Below, one piece after another: positions 1-8,349 of a stretch of DNA of 35,842 nucleotides. The notes below the pieces were generated by a model, which was not told the DNA's origin, did not search any database, and was given only the letters and a program-made list of their open reading frames with translations. Source of the DNA: CAZPZZ01 sp964591245 (GTDB lineage Bacteria; Acidobacteriota; Vicinamibacteria; Vicinamibacterales; UBA8438). The stretch spans positions 1 to 35,842 of the forward strand of contig CAZPZZ010000030.1 in NCBI GenBank assembly GCA_964591245.1, in the 5' to 3' direction. Each line of letters starts with the position of its first letter. The first letter of the stretch is position 1. The translations under genes were made by a program, and so were the position numbers.

Positions 1-1060
1 CGGTACAACCGCGCTCGTCGTCTAGAACCCTGGAGTGAGACTGGCTCAATGCCTGCAACTGCTTAATACTTCGCCAGGCCAGGTAATGCACCACGCCCAT
101 AGCCCGGTCGGACAACGGTGGTTCACCTCGATAATTCTCAAGACGCCCCCCATGCCGATAGGCAGGAAACGCCTCGAGGCCGAGAAAGCGCAGAGCCAAA
201 TCTGCAGGGTAACCACCAAAGGCCCGCACCAACCCTACGAAGTCGGCGATGATCTCGTCCAGGACATTTGTACGCATCGCCCCGAACACGCGTTGGGTGA
301 AATAATGCACCCCCTCGTGCTCCTGCCGGATGATCAATGACCGGTCGAGCCACTCGGATTCACCGACACCGGCATACTTCGCGGGCGTTGCACTATAGGG
401 ATGACGGTTCAGAATCATGAATCGGTCTTGATACAGCGCCTTCCGCGGAATAAGCCGACGAAACTCCTCCTGCCATTCTGGTTCACCTGAAGAGCCGGCA
501 CATTGTTTCTCCCAGGCACGCCGATAACGGGCCACCCGGTCCCAGTTATTGAAGCCCCCCACCATACAGGCCCCCATTGATGCGGGGACAGCGCTCGGCT
601 CGTTACGACGGGACAATGCCTGCACCAGGGTCACGAAATCTTCACGATCTCGTGCGATCAATACGGGCACTCCTCCGGCCACTGTTTGAACCACCTCCAG
701 GCGCAGGTCTGTCGGTCGCCGGAGAACCAAACCCGGTGCGTACGGCTCGGCCGCCTCAAAATGTCCACGCCGGGTGGCACGACGATACGCTTCCTGCTGA
801 CTCATCCCGGCACGAATTGGAAAGCGAAGCTGTACGAAGCGTGCTTGTAACACGTCGAAGACTCCGCCCCGGCGTCCCTGCGACGCGTACTCGGCCCAGC
901 ACTCGACATGCGGCTCGTCAGACAACGGGAACTGCGGTCGAGGCGTGTGAGATGGAAGCCGATAGCATGTATCGGTGTAGGGCAACAACTCCGCGATCAC
1001 GTCGTCAGACGCTCCGCCGTCCCTCAACACCTTACGTCGAAACGACTCTTCGTCCGTCAT
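1..1060 (-). CDS. Putative zinc-metalloprotease-like protein (HExxH), partial, last visible gene of the NHLM-type export operon
   Basis: This reading frame is open from an ATG at 1060 to the left edge, giving at least 353 residues with the C-terminus outside the window. Its ATG overlaps the stop of the FHA-ABC gene (ATGA), so the two are very probably translationally coupled. Residues 248-252 read HEGVH, an HExxH zinc-protease motif. A DE pair with E269 follows 17 residues after the second His, then D273, the spacing and context expected for a third zinc ligand in gluzincin-like enzymes. No signal peptide or membrane segment is visible, so the visible part looks cytoplasmic. The overall sequence resembles an uncharacterised bacterial family that I recall as DUF7005, but I am not certain of that name. 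Peptidase activity is inferred from the motif. It might act on the exported substrate, or be a cargo or toxin. The frame is certain, the function is not. Confidence 0.85.
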   Translation of the reverse strand, partial: MTDEESFRRKVLRDGGASDDVIAELLPYTDTCYRLPSHTPRPQFPLSDEPHVECWAEYASQGRRGGVFDVLQARFVQLRFPIRAGMSQQEAYRRATRRGHFEAAEPYAPGLVLRRPTDLRLEVVQTVAGGVPVLIARDREDFVTLVQALSRRNEPSAVPASMGACMVGGFNNWDRVARYRRAWEKQCAGSSGEPEWQEEFRRLIPRKALYQDRFMILNRHPYSATPAKYAGVGESEWLDRSLIIRQEHEGVHYFTQRVFGAMRTNVLDEIIADFVGLVRAFGGYPADLALRFLGLEAFPAYRHGGRLENYRGEPPLSDRAMGVVHYLAWRSIKQLQALSQSHSRVLDDERGCT

Positions 1061-4000
1061 GCCATCTGACGCTCGGCAAGCTTTGCAAACAAGCCCTTCT
1101 TAGCCATAAGCTCATCGTACGTGCCACTCTCGGCGATACGTCCCTTCTCGAGATAACAGATTCGATCCGCGTGAACAATCGTGCTCAACCGATGCGCGAT
1201 GACAATTCGCGTTGCAGCCATTCGACGCATGCTCTCAGTCACAATCGCTTGGGTCTGATTATCCAAGGCACTGGTTGCCTCGTCGAGAAACAAGACCTTC
1301 GGGCTATTCACAAGCGCGCGTGCAATCAGCAACCGCTGTCGCTGCCCCCCCGACAATGTGCCTCCGCCTTCCGCTACCCAGGTGTGCATCCCCATGGGCA
1401 TTTGACGGATATCCTCGGCGAGGCCCGCCATTTCAGCCGCCACCCACGCATCCTGGATCGTCCGTGACGACATGCCGACAATGTTGCGGTACAGTTCCGT
1501 CGGCATAACCCGACTGACCTGCAGGACCACGCCCATCTGCTGGCGGACGAGCCGGACATCGAGTGCGCTCAGGTCTTGGCCATCGTAGTACACGGCGCCT
1601 TTATTCGGCACTTCGAAGCCCAGTAGCACCCGCATGAGTGTAGATTTTCCGCAGCCGGAGGCCCCGACGAAGGCCACGAACTCTCCGGGCTTGATCTCGA
1701 GTGACACGTCATCCATGACCCATGGCCCGTCGTCGGTATAGCGAAAGCTCACATGAGACAGCGAGATCTCCCCATTCAACCGGCCTGGGTATGCCTTCGC
1801 ACCGTCGACCTCAGCTGGCGTCGTGACGATCGGCTTCAGTCGCTCATAGAGCGGCACGACCGCCAACAAGCTAAGCGATGCATCACCGAGCGCCTGCATC
1901 GCCGCCAAGAAGAGGCCATAGGCGGTGCTAAATGCAATGAACTCTCCCATCGAAATTCCGGGTCTCCCCTCCGCTATCGCCGACTGCTGCAGCATGAACA
2001 TCACCCCGAAGATGGCCATCGAAGAGAGCACTGAAAAGCTCGCAATAAACACGGATGAGATATTCTGAATTCTCCCGAGCCGAAATCCAATCTTGCACTG
2101 ATCAGCAAACCTCTGCGCCCATACCCGGAAGGCGTGCTGCTCGGCACCACAGAGACGGATCTTGGTCACCCCGGTGATGAGATTAAAGACCAATCCGCTA
2201 ATTTCTCCGCTGAGTTCGATCTCGCGGCGCTGATATCTGAGCTGCAGATAGCTCATGCTCGTCGTGAACACTACAAATATCAGTGTCAACCCGACGGCCG
2301 TCGCTGCCAATGGGAACCCAAATGTCAACATCTGCACGAAATAGCCAACACCACTCAACACCCCCAGAATCGCACCCACCGCGGCCCCGGACACAAGACT
2401 CTGAATCTCATTTACACCAGCCGCTCGCTCGGCCAGGTCCCCCGCAGAGTATTTCCGAAAGAAACCCACCGGCAATTTAAGGAGCCGATCCCACAAAGCA
2501 GATTGAATCCCATATTCCATCTTGCCTTGAACCCGTACCACGGCGATTCCCTGAACAATCTGATACACCGAGCGCACCACGCCTGCGGCAACAAGCCCGA
2601 TGCAGAACGTCCACAGCAACGGGCGGTCTGCTTGCGGGATGGTTTCATCGAAAATCTGCCCAGTCACAAAGGGTGTAAATGTGCCGAGCACGCCCATCAA
2701 GATTCCTAAAACAATAAGGAGTCGAAGATCCCGGCCAAGTCCTCGCAACCCGAATCGCATCAAATCAATGACCTGCAACTCCCCATCAGGGAACGGACGA
2801 TAAAACTCATGCCCGAAGGCCAAGAGTGACGAGGCAACCCGCGCATCGACGGGAATGCTCGCCCGTGTCGTCGGATCTATCAACGCATAGGAGCGCGGGC
2901 TCTGGGGTATGAGAGCCACCGGCACGTGGGTATCCGCCATTTGCCCGAGAAAGGGTCCGCTATCCCTTGTCCACCAGGCATCGCGAAGCGCCACCACGCG
3001 GACACGAAATCCTGATGCGTTGGCTACAGCGGCAATCTTTTCTTCGTATGTCAGTGTTTCGTCGTCAGACAGATGCGACGTCACTTCCATACCGACAACG
3101 CCGCCAACGATTCTGCATGCATTGACGACCGGCTCGGTCTCACTCGCGCTGAGAAATTCTTCTGGTGTGCTGGCGTCACTGCTCAGAACGGATCCGATCC
3201 GGTCGTACGCAGCTCTTTCGGTCTCCCTCGATGCTTCGGCCTTGTGCTGCAGTCGAACGTATTCGTCCACTGTCGACAGGCGCTTCGTCAAAAATTCACA
3301 CTCACAAAAGAGTTGCTGAAAAAAGAGGAACGCACTCCACAGCGAATCATTCTCAAGCAACGCCCCGGTTCGAACCGGAGCCAATGGCATATCGCCGAAC
3401 TCGCCACTGACGCTTTCGATCCAGGCGTCAGAAGACAGTGGAATCAACCCATGGCTGCCCTTGAACTGTGGCGTCAGAAGATCATTAAACAGGACGCTTC
3501 CACCCCACACATCAACCCAGACCACCCCCTCCGCCGACGTCGCTGTGGCGCCAACCCCCAGGCGCACAGTTTCCCCCTCCACGAGGGACACATCCTTGTC
3601 GCCCGCCGTCGTCAACCGGCGAGACAGACTCGCCAGCATCCCGGTAATCCAGACATCGACCAGTGTGGCCACAAGGGCACGCATCCGACGCGACCGTCCG
3701 AGGCGCTCGAGGTCCTGGACCTTCACGCGACGAAGGACCGTATCCTGCCGACCAACCGCAAGAAAACCGGACCCTTGTCCCCATCGCGCCGGATCAAACC
3801 CGAAGCAACAGTGACCAGAATCCAGACTCAAGAAGTGTTCGCGGGTCCCTGTAGGCTTCCCTTGGTCGAGCGGAACGGTGAAGAGCTCGAGCCCCCCGGA
3901 CACGACGTAGTACGCACTGTCCGGAGCATCGAGTACCAGTGGTTGATGGGAGTTCACAGCGACAAGTTCCCCTGTCGCCTCCAGTGTCTTACTCGGATCA

Positions 4001-4893
4001 AAGTCTGGCCCGGCCCTCATCTGCAGGGTCTGGCCTTCGTCAGGGACACCGCTCGGGCCTGCTGTCGCTGGTGCTCGCCTCTGCTCCATTTCCCGGGCAA
4101 CGGGCTGTGTCAGAGGCTTGTCTCGTTCGAAGGGCCCGGCCACCTGGGCCACCTCGTATTCATCGAACGGTGCACTGCGGTGGCACTCAACCAGGTATCC
4201 CCGACCAAGCCCAAATGCTTGACCGGATTGGAGCACGGCCTCACCAACCTGACGGCCATCAACCCAGAGACCAGCCAACCCGCCGAGATGGGTAATACGA
4301 AATCCGTCAGAGCCGTGTTCAACCCGAACATGCCGCCGGGACACCGTACGGTCCGCGATGACGACGCTACAGTCCGGCGCTCGTCCGAGCACGGCTACAG
4401 AGCCGGTCACCGGCGCGTCGGTCCAGGCCTCTCCACTAGAAGATTTTCTGAACCGCACCACAAAACCAGCATCTTCCGTCGCCCCCGCTGACGCCCGCGG
4501 TGGGGCTTCAAGGAGGACCGTCTCCGACTGCGGGCTCTGCTCTCTCGCGAACAAGCGCCCTCCGTCCAGGGTGCAGGCCAGCGTGGTTGAACCGAGCCGA
4601 AGCTCGTCACCCTCCTGGAGCAAGACCTCGGCGACTCGGCGCCCCCCGGCCCACACGCCGTTACCACTTCCAAGGTCAGTCACCCTGACGCCGTCAGGTG
4701 TCAGCTTCAAACGGGCATGACGCCGGGAGAGGCTCTGGTCATCAAACGTCACCGTGCAGCCGGGGTCACGGCCAATCGTGACCTCTCCATCCAGTGCAAT
4801 GACTTCACCCACACGATCGCGGTCGCCGGCCGAGACTACTCGCAGTACGTACCCAGGAATGCCCGCGCTTTCCATATCGTCTCGATCGGACAT
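1057..4893 (-). CDS. NHLM-type ABC exporter (permease plus ATPase, no peptidase) with two N-terminal FHA domains
   Basis: This inner-membrane ABC half-transporter has 1278 residues. FHA domain 1 (about 15-105) shows GR at 41-42, SRRH at 56-59 and GSGNG at 75-79, the canonical phosphothreonine-binding set. FHA domain 2 (about 144-235) keeps GR at 170-171 and SRRH at 185-188 but has GGLAG instead of the GSxNG loop, so its binding may be altered. A beta-rich region at about 320-410 resembles the N-terminal part of the peptidase-less NHLM bacteriocin transporter family. Membrane helices span about 715-1000. The ATPase has Walker A GASGCGKST from 1077, LSGGQRQR, Walker B with LDEATSALD, and an AHRLST H-loop, so it looks competent. 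I chose the ATG at 4893, 4 nt after the upstream stop; an in-frame ATG at 4932 would overlap the upstream gene by 35 nt. It probably pairs with the C39 transporter encoded just upstream. Phospho-regulation is an inference. Confidence 0.9.
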   Translation of the reverse strand: MSDRDDMESAGIPGYVLRVVSAGDRDRVGEVIALDGEVTIGRDPGCTVTFDDQSLSRRHARLKLTPDGVRVTDLGSGNGVWAGGRRVAEVLLQEGDELRLGSTTLACTLDGGRLFAREQSPQSETVLLEAPPRASAGATEDAGFVVRFRKSSSGEAWTDAPVTGSVAVLGRAPDCSVVIADRTVSRRHVRVEHGSDGFRITHLGGLAGLWVDGRQVGEAVLQSGQAFGLGRGYLVECHRSAPFDEYEVAQVAGPFERDKPLTQPVAREMEQRRAPATAGPSGVPDEGQTLQMRAGPDFDPSKTLEATGELVAVNSHQPLVLDAPDSAYYVVSGGLELFTVPLDQGKPTGTREHFLSLDSGHCCFGFDPARWGQGSGFLAVGRQDTVLRRVKVQDLERLGRSRRMRALVATLVDVWITGMLASLSRRLTTAGDKDVSLVEGETVRLGVGATATSAEGVVWVDVWGGSVLFNDLLTPQFKGSHGLIPLSSDAWIESVSGEFGDMPLAPVRTGALLENDSLWSAFLFFQQLFCECEFLTKRLSTVDEYVRLQHKAEASRETERAAYDRIGSVLSSDASTPEEFLSASETEPVVNACRIVGGVVGMEVTSHLSDDETLTYEEKIAAVANASGFRVRVVALRDAWWTRDSGPFLGQMADTHVPVALIPQSPRSYALIDPTTRASIPVDARVASSLLAFGHEFYRPFPDGELQVIDLMRFGLRGLGRDLRLLIVLGILMGVLGTFTPFVTGQIFDETIPQADRPLLWTFCIGLVAAGVVRSVYQIVQGIAVVRVQGKMEYGIQSALWDRLLKLPVGFFRKYSAGDLAERAAGVNEIQSLVSGAAVGAILGVLSGVGYFVQMLTFGFPLAATAVGLTLIFVVFTTSMSYLQLRYQRREIELSGEISGLVFNLITGVTKIRLCGAEQHAFRVWAQRFADQCKIGFRLGRIQNISSVFIASFSVLSSMAIFGVMFMLQQSAIAEGRPGISMGEFIAFSTAYGLFLAAMQALGDASLSLLAVVPLYERLKPIVTTPAEVDGAKAYPGRLNGEISLSHVSFRYTDDGPWVMDDVSLEIKPGEFVAFVGASGCGKSTLMRVLLGFEVPNKGAVYYDGQDLSALDVRLVRQQMGVVLQVSRVMPTELYRNIVGMSSRTIQDAWVAAEMAGLAEDIRQMPMGMHTWVAEGGGTLSGGQRQRLLIARALVNSPKVLFLDEATSALDNQTQAIVTESMRRMAATRIVIAHRLSTIVHADRICYLEKGRIAESGTYDELMAKKGLFAKLAERQMA

Positions 4894-4897
4894 CGAC

Positions 4898-7093
4898 TTA
4901 GCCCGTGATGAGGGTCCGGTATGGTCCCTCAATGTCCTTCATCTCCTCGTGCGTCCCTCGCTGCACGATCTTCCCGTGCTGCATCACAACAATCTCGTCG
5001 CAATCCTTGATGGTGCTGAGACGGTGCGCGACGATGATGCACGTGCAGCCCCGACGCCGCATTGCTTCGTCGATAAGCACCTCAGTCGTCGGATCCAAAG
5101 CACTCGTGGCCTCATCCAGAATCACAATGGACGGTCCCGCGACCAGCGACCTCGCGATCTCGAGCCGCTGGCACTGACCGCCACTGAAATTCCCTCCACT
5201 TTCCTCCACGGTCGTCTGATACGTTCCTTCCCTCGACTCGACGACATCCGCGATTTCAGCATCACGACTCGCAGCGGCCACGCGATCCACGGGGATCGTG
5301 TGATCCCACATGACCACGTTGTCTCGAACGGTGCCACCAAACAAGAAGATCTCCTGATCAACCACACCAATCGAATTCACCAGGAGTGTTCTCGGCACGT
5401 GCTTTCGCGGTACACCATCGAAGAGCACATCCCCGGTCCACGGCGCATACAAACCGGCCAGGAGCTTGGCCACGGTCGATTTCCCGCTCCCACTCGCACC
5501 CACAAGTGCTACTCGCTGCCCCGGTTGCACCATCAAATCAAAACCGTCAATCAACGGAGGCTCCAGCGGACTGTAGCCAAATGTGACGTTCCGCAACTCG
5601 ACGTGCCCGGAAAGCTTGACGGTGCCAGGAGGAAATCTCGATGTATCACCGACATGGGCGTACTGCGCATCCTGTGGATACTGGATGACGTCATCCAGCC
5701 GATTCATGTCGGCCTTCAACTCTTGCAAGAGTGCCCCGAATTGAACGAACGAGGAGAGTGGACGCGTAAAACTCGAAAGCAACGTCTGATAGGCGATCAA
5801 CATGCCCGCCGTCATCTCACCATCCATGACCCTGAGACCACCCAGTCCGAGTACCGCGACCGTCGACATCATTTGCACGACAGACGGCACGGCCGATACA
5901 AACTGTGCCAGGGTGCCGAGTTGCTGCTCTCCATTAATGGTCTTCGCGTGATACCCGGCCCATCGGGAGAAGAACTCGGTCTCGGATCCGGTCGCCTTCA
6001 GGGTTTCAATCATCTGCAGACCGCTCATGGCCGTTCCCATCACCTTGCCATGGTCCTGCATCAGACGGCGGCTCGCATCAGTACGAAGCCGGCCAGTCAG
6101 CTTCACCGCGATGACATTCAGCAACGCGATGCCGATGACAATCAGCGTTAACGACCAGTCATACAGAAACATCAGGAGGGCATAGAACACCGTCATCACA
6201 AGATCGATGGTCGTTGCCGCGAGCTGCCCGGAGATCACCGACGCGACCTTGTCGTTGATCTGAACCCTGGAGCCGATCTCGCCAGCATAGCGCTGGCTGA
6301 AATAGTTCGCTGGCAGGCGCAGGATATGGTTGAAAAATTGACTTGAGGTAGTCAGAGCCAGCTTCGTCTCCAGCCGGAGCAAATAATGTTCCTGTAACCA
6401 TTGCAGAACGCCCTGAATCAGAACGGTCGCTCCCATCGCAACAAAAAGCCACCGCAGAAGCCACTCCTGCCCACCGACGAGAAATTCATCGATGAACACG
6501 CGGGAGAAGGTTGGGATTACCAATCCAGGAATGACCAGAAACAATCCAGCCAGAACCGTGAATGTTAGGGCCAGCTCAGAACCGGCCAAACGGCGACGCA
6601 GGGCAGGCCACATCCGAGGCAAGAAGCCGCCCTTTTCGAAGTCCTCACCGGGCTCGAACGTCAGCACGACTCCCGAGTAGGCGTCGCTAAATTCTTCGTG
6701 GGAGATCACCCGCGGGCCTTGCGCTGGATCATTGATAAAAACCCGGTCGCCCTTGAATCCGTCAAGCACGACGAAATGATTTAAATTCCAAAAAAGAATG
6801 CAGGGGAGCTTGACGTCATACAGCTTCGTCAAATCGTGAAACTTGAACCCTTTTGCCGTGACTCCGTACCGACGTGCCGCTTTGAGAATATTGCTCGCTT
6901 TGCTGCCATCACGTGAAACGCCGCATTCTTCACGGAGTTGTTCGAGCGGCACATACCGACCGTAGTACCCGAGCACCGTGGCCAAGGCCGCGGCTCCGCA
7001 CTCCACGGCTTCCATCTGGAGGACAGTCGGTGTGGTGACCCGTCGGCGCGGGGCCTTCGGCGGAGACGAACTGTTTCGGGGGGTCGCGTCCAA
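4898..7093 (-). CDS. C39 peptidase-containing ABC transporter, NHLM bacteriocin-export type
   Basis: This 731-residue protein should cut a leader peptide after a double-glycine-type site and export the cargo across the inner membrane. The N-terminal C39 cysteine protease domain (about 20-150) has Q26, C32 in the VECGAAAL motif, H106 in NHFVVLDG and D122 in NDPAQGP, a complete catalytic set. Membrane helices cover about 170-460. The ATPase has Walker A GASGSGKST from 532, signature FSGGQCQR, LDEATSALD and AHRLST. The start is TTG at 7093: no better in-frame start precedes the C39 domain, and AGGA lies 6 nt upstream, overlapping the stop of the adaptor gene 8 nt away. Length and layout fit the peptidase/ATP-binding subunit of NHLM systems. 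The downstream peptidase-less ABC gene suggests a heterodimer. No precursor peptide is visible nearby, so the cargo is unknown. Confidence 0.93.
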   Translation of the reverse strand: MDATPRNSSSPPKAPRRRVTTPTVLQMEAVECGAAALATVLGYYGRYVPLEQLREECGVSRDGSKASNILKAARRYGVTAKGFKFHDLTKLYDVKLPCILFWNLNHFVVLDGFKGDRVFINDPAQGPRVISHEEFSDAYSGVVLTFEPGEDFEKGGFLPRMWPALRRRLAGSELALTFTVLAGLFLVIPGLVIPTFSRVFIDEFLVGGQEWLLRWLFVAMGATVLIQGVLQWLQEHYLLRLETKLALTTSSQFFNHILRLPANYFSQRYAGEIGSRVQINDKVASVISGQLAATTIDLVMTVFYALLMFLYDWSLTLIVIGIALLNVIAVKLTGRLRTDASRRLMQDHGKVMGTAMSGLQMIETLKATGSETEFFSRWAGYHAKTINGEQQLGTLAQFVSAVPSVVQMMSTVAVLGLGGLRVMDGEMTAGMLIAYQTLLSSFTRPLSSFVQFGALLQELKADMNRLDDVIQYPQDAQYAHVGDTSRFPPGTVKLSGHVELRNVTFGYSPLEPPLIDGFDLMVQPGQRVALVGASGSGKSTVAKLLAGLYAPWTGDVLFDGVPRKHVPRTLLVNSIGVVDQEIFLFGGTVRDNVVMWDHTIPVDRVAAASRDAEIADVVESREGTYQTTVEESGGNFSGGQCQRLEIARSLVAGPSIVILDEATSALDPTTEVLIDEAMRRRGCTCIIVAHRLSTIKDCDEIVVMQHGKIVQRGTHEEMKDIEGPYRTLITG

Positions 7094-7101
7094 GAGCGTT
7101 C

Positions 7102-8325
7102 CTACTGGAATCCGAATCGCCCCCGCAAGAAAGGCATCACATAGACGATCGGCTTGACTCGTTCGATCACGACATCGGCATCGGCAAGGTTTCCGCTATC
7201 GATCCCATGGGGCGGACCACCCGACGTTGACCAGGCAAACCCACTCGCAGTCGACGGCTCCGGAGTCAATTCCATTCGCACTTCAAATTTCGGGCTACCA
7301 CCGTACAGCGACTGCGCGAGCACCTGATCGCGTGTGACTTGCTCAATTGCATTAAGACTGACCGGGGTCTCGCTGACCGACTGTACGGTGGCGAGAATGT
7401 ATCCATATTCTTCACGTGAAATCTGGTCAGAGAAAATTCTCGCCTCCATCCCATCACGCACGCGTGCACCATTGCGCGCCTCGACATAGACAACGGGCTC
7501 CATCTCGCCTTCAGATTCGACAATAGCCACAGCCTCCCCGGTACGTACCGAGTCACCCACGCTCTTGACCAGCTGGGTCACTCGTCCGGCGACAAGACTC
7601 CGCACAATGGTCATCTCTTCCTCGGTGCTCGCCGTCGTTTGCCACTGTCGGTACAATTCATCGGACTCCTGGCACACCCGACGAACCCGGGCGCGCTCTC
7701 CGAGAATGGCCGCTTCCACGCTTCGTATCTGCGCTTCAAGGGTCGCAATTTGGCTAGCCAGCTGATTCACCTGAGACTGAGCTGGTGGCACTCGGCTGAC
7801 CGGTAGTAAGTTCCGTTCGACAAGGTCGCTTATCCGGTCAAACTCGGCTCGGGCTCCGACAAGCTGAGCCTCCGTGGTTCCGATCTGCCCACGATTGTCC
7901 ACAATGGTCGCTTCATGACCAGCAACGGTAGCCAGGCTATCTCCATTAGCCAGTTCACATTCCCGGCGACCTTCCTGATAGCGCTGGAATGCATTGTCAA
8001 CCCGGTCGCCCATCTGCTGAGGTGCAATCTCGCCAATCACCTGGTTCATGTCCACGACATCGTTGACATTGACCGACAACCGAACGAGACTGCCATCGCC
8101 GACGGCAACGATTTCCCGGAAACTCCCGCGCACCAGAATACCCCGCCCTCCAACAACGTCAGGCACCGATCCCCACCAGATAGCCCAGCCCCCAACGCCG
8201 ACCAGCAACGCTCCGGTAATTAATAGCGCCACCCAACCTTTGGGGGACGTCACCTGCATGAGCGTATCGAGCCGCTCCGGCGACGACGCCTTGTCCAGTG
8301 CTTCCTTCCGAAACATATCTGCCAT
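7102..8325 (-). CDS. HlyD-family periplasmic adaptor, NHLM bacteriocin-secretion type
   Basis: This 407-residue membrane-fusion protein would link the inner-membrane ABC pair to an outer-membrane TolC-type channel. It begins with a short cytoplasmic segment containing ALDKASSPERLD, close to the conserved start of NHLM secretion proteins. A single membrane helix (about 31-51), a lipoyl-like half (VAVGDGSLVRLSVNVNDVV), a coiled-coil hairpin at about 105-215 and a second lipoyl/beta-barrel half (VAGRVTQLVKSVGDSVRTGE) follow. The ATG at 8325 has AGGAG 6 nt upstream; a GTG at 8328 is also in frame. It lies 24 nt after the upstream TolC gene and 8 nt before the C39 transporter, in a clear operon. 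Family assignment is strong; the partner proteins are inferred from the gene order. Confidence 0.92.
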   Translation of the reverse strand: MADMFRKEALDKASSPERLDTLMQVTSPKGWVALLITGALLVGVGGWAIWWGSVPDVVGGRGILVRGSFREIVAVGDGSLVRLSVNVNDVVDMNQVIGEIAPQQMGDRVDNAFQRYQEGRRECELANGDSLATVAGHEATIVDNRGQIGTTEAQLVGARAEFDRISDLVERNLLPVSRVPPAQSQVNQLASQIATLEAQIRSVEAAILGERARVRRVCQESDELYRQWQTTASTEEEMTIVRSLVAGRVTQLVKSVGDSVRTGEAVAIVESEGEMEPVVYVEARNGARVRDGMEARIFSDQISREEYGYILATVQSVSETPVSLNAIEQVTRDQVLAQSLYGGSPKFEVRMELTPEPSTASGFAWSTSGGPPHGIDSGNLADADVVIERVKPIVYVMPFLRGRFGFQ

Positions 8326-8349
8326 CACAGGCTCCTGCGGAAAACAGGT

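Noticed and set aside
577..1467. Plus-strand frame of 296 codons opposite the HExxH gene and the ABC C-terminus
   Set aside because: Antisense to two well-supported coding regions, with an Arg/Pro/Thr-rich product that has no recognisable motif; long antisense frames are expected in GC-rich genes.
3073..4491. Plus-strand frame of 472 codons inside the FHA-ABC gene
   Set aside because: Lies wholly antisense to the FHA and linker part of a recognisable protein; the product is low-complexity and His/Arg/Pro-rich.
4754..6151. Plus-strand frame of 465 codons inside the C39 transporter gene
   Set aside because: Antisense to the conserved ATPase and membrane domains; no domain or ribosome site.
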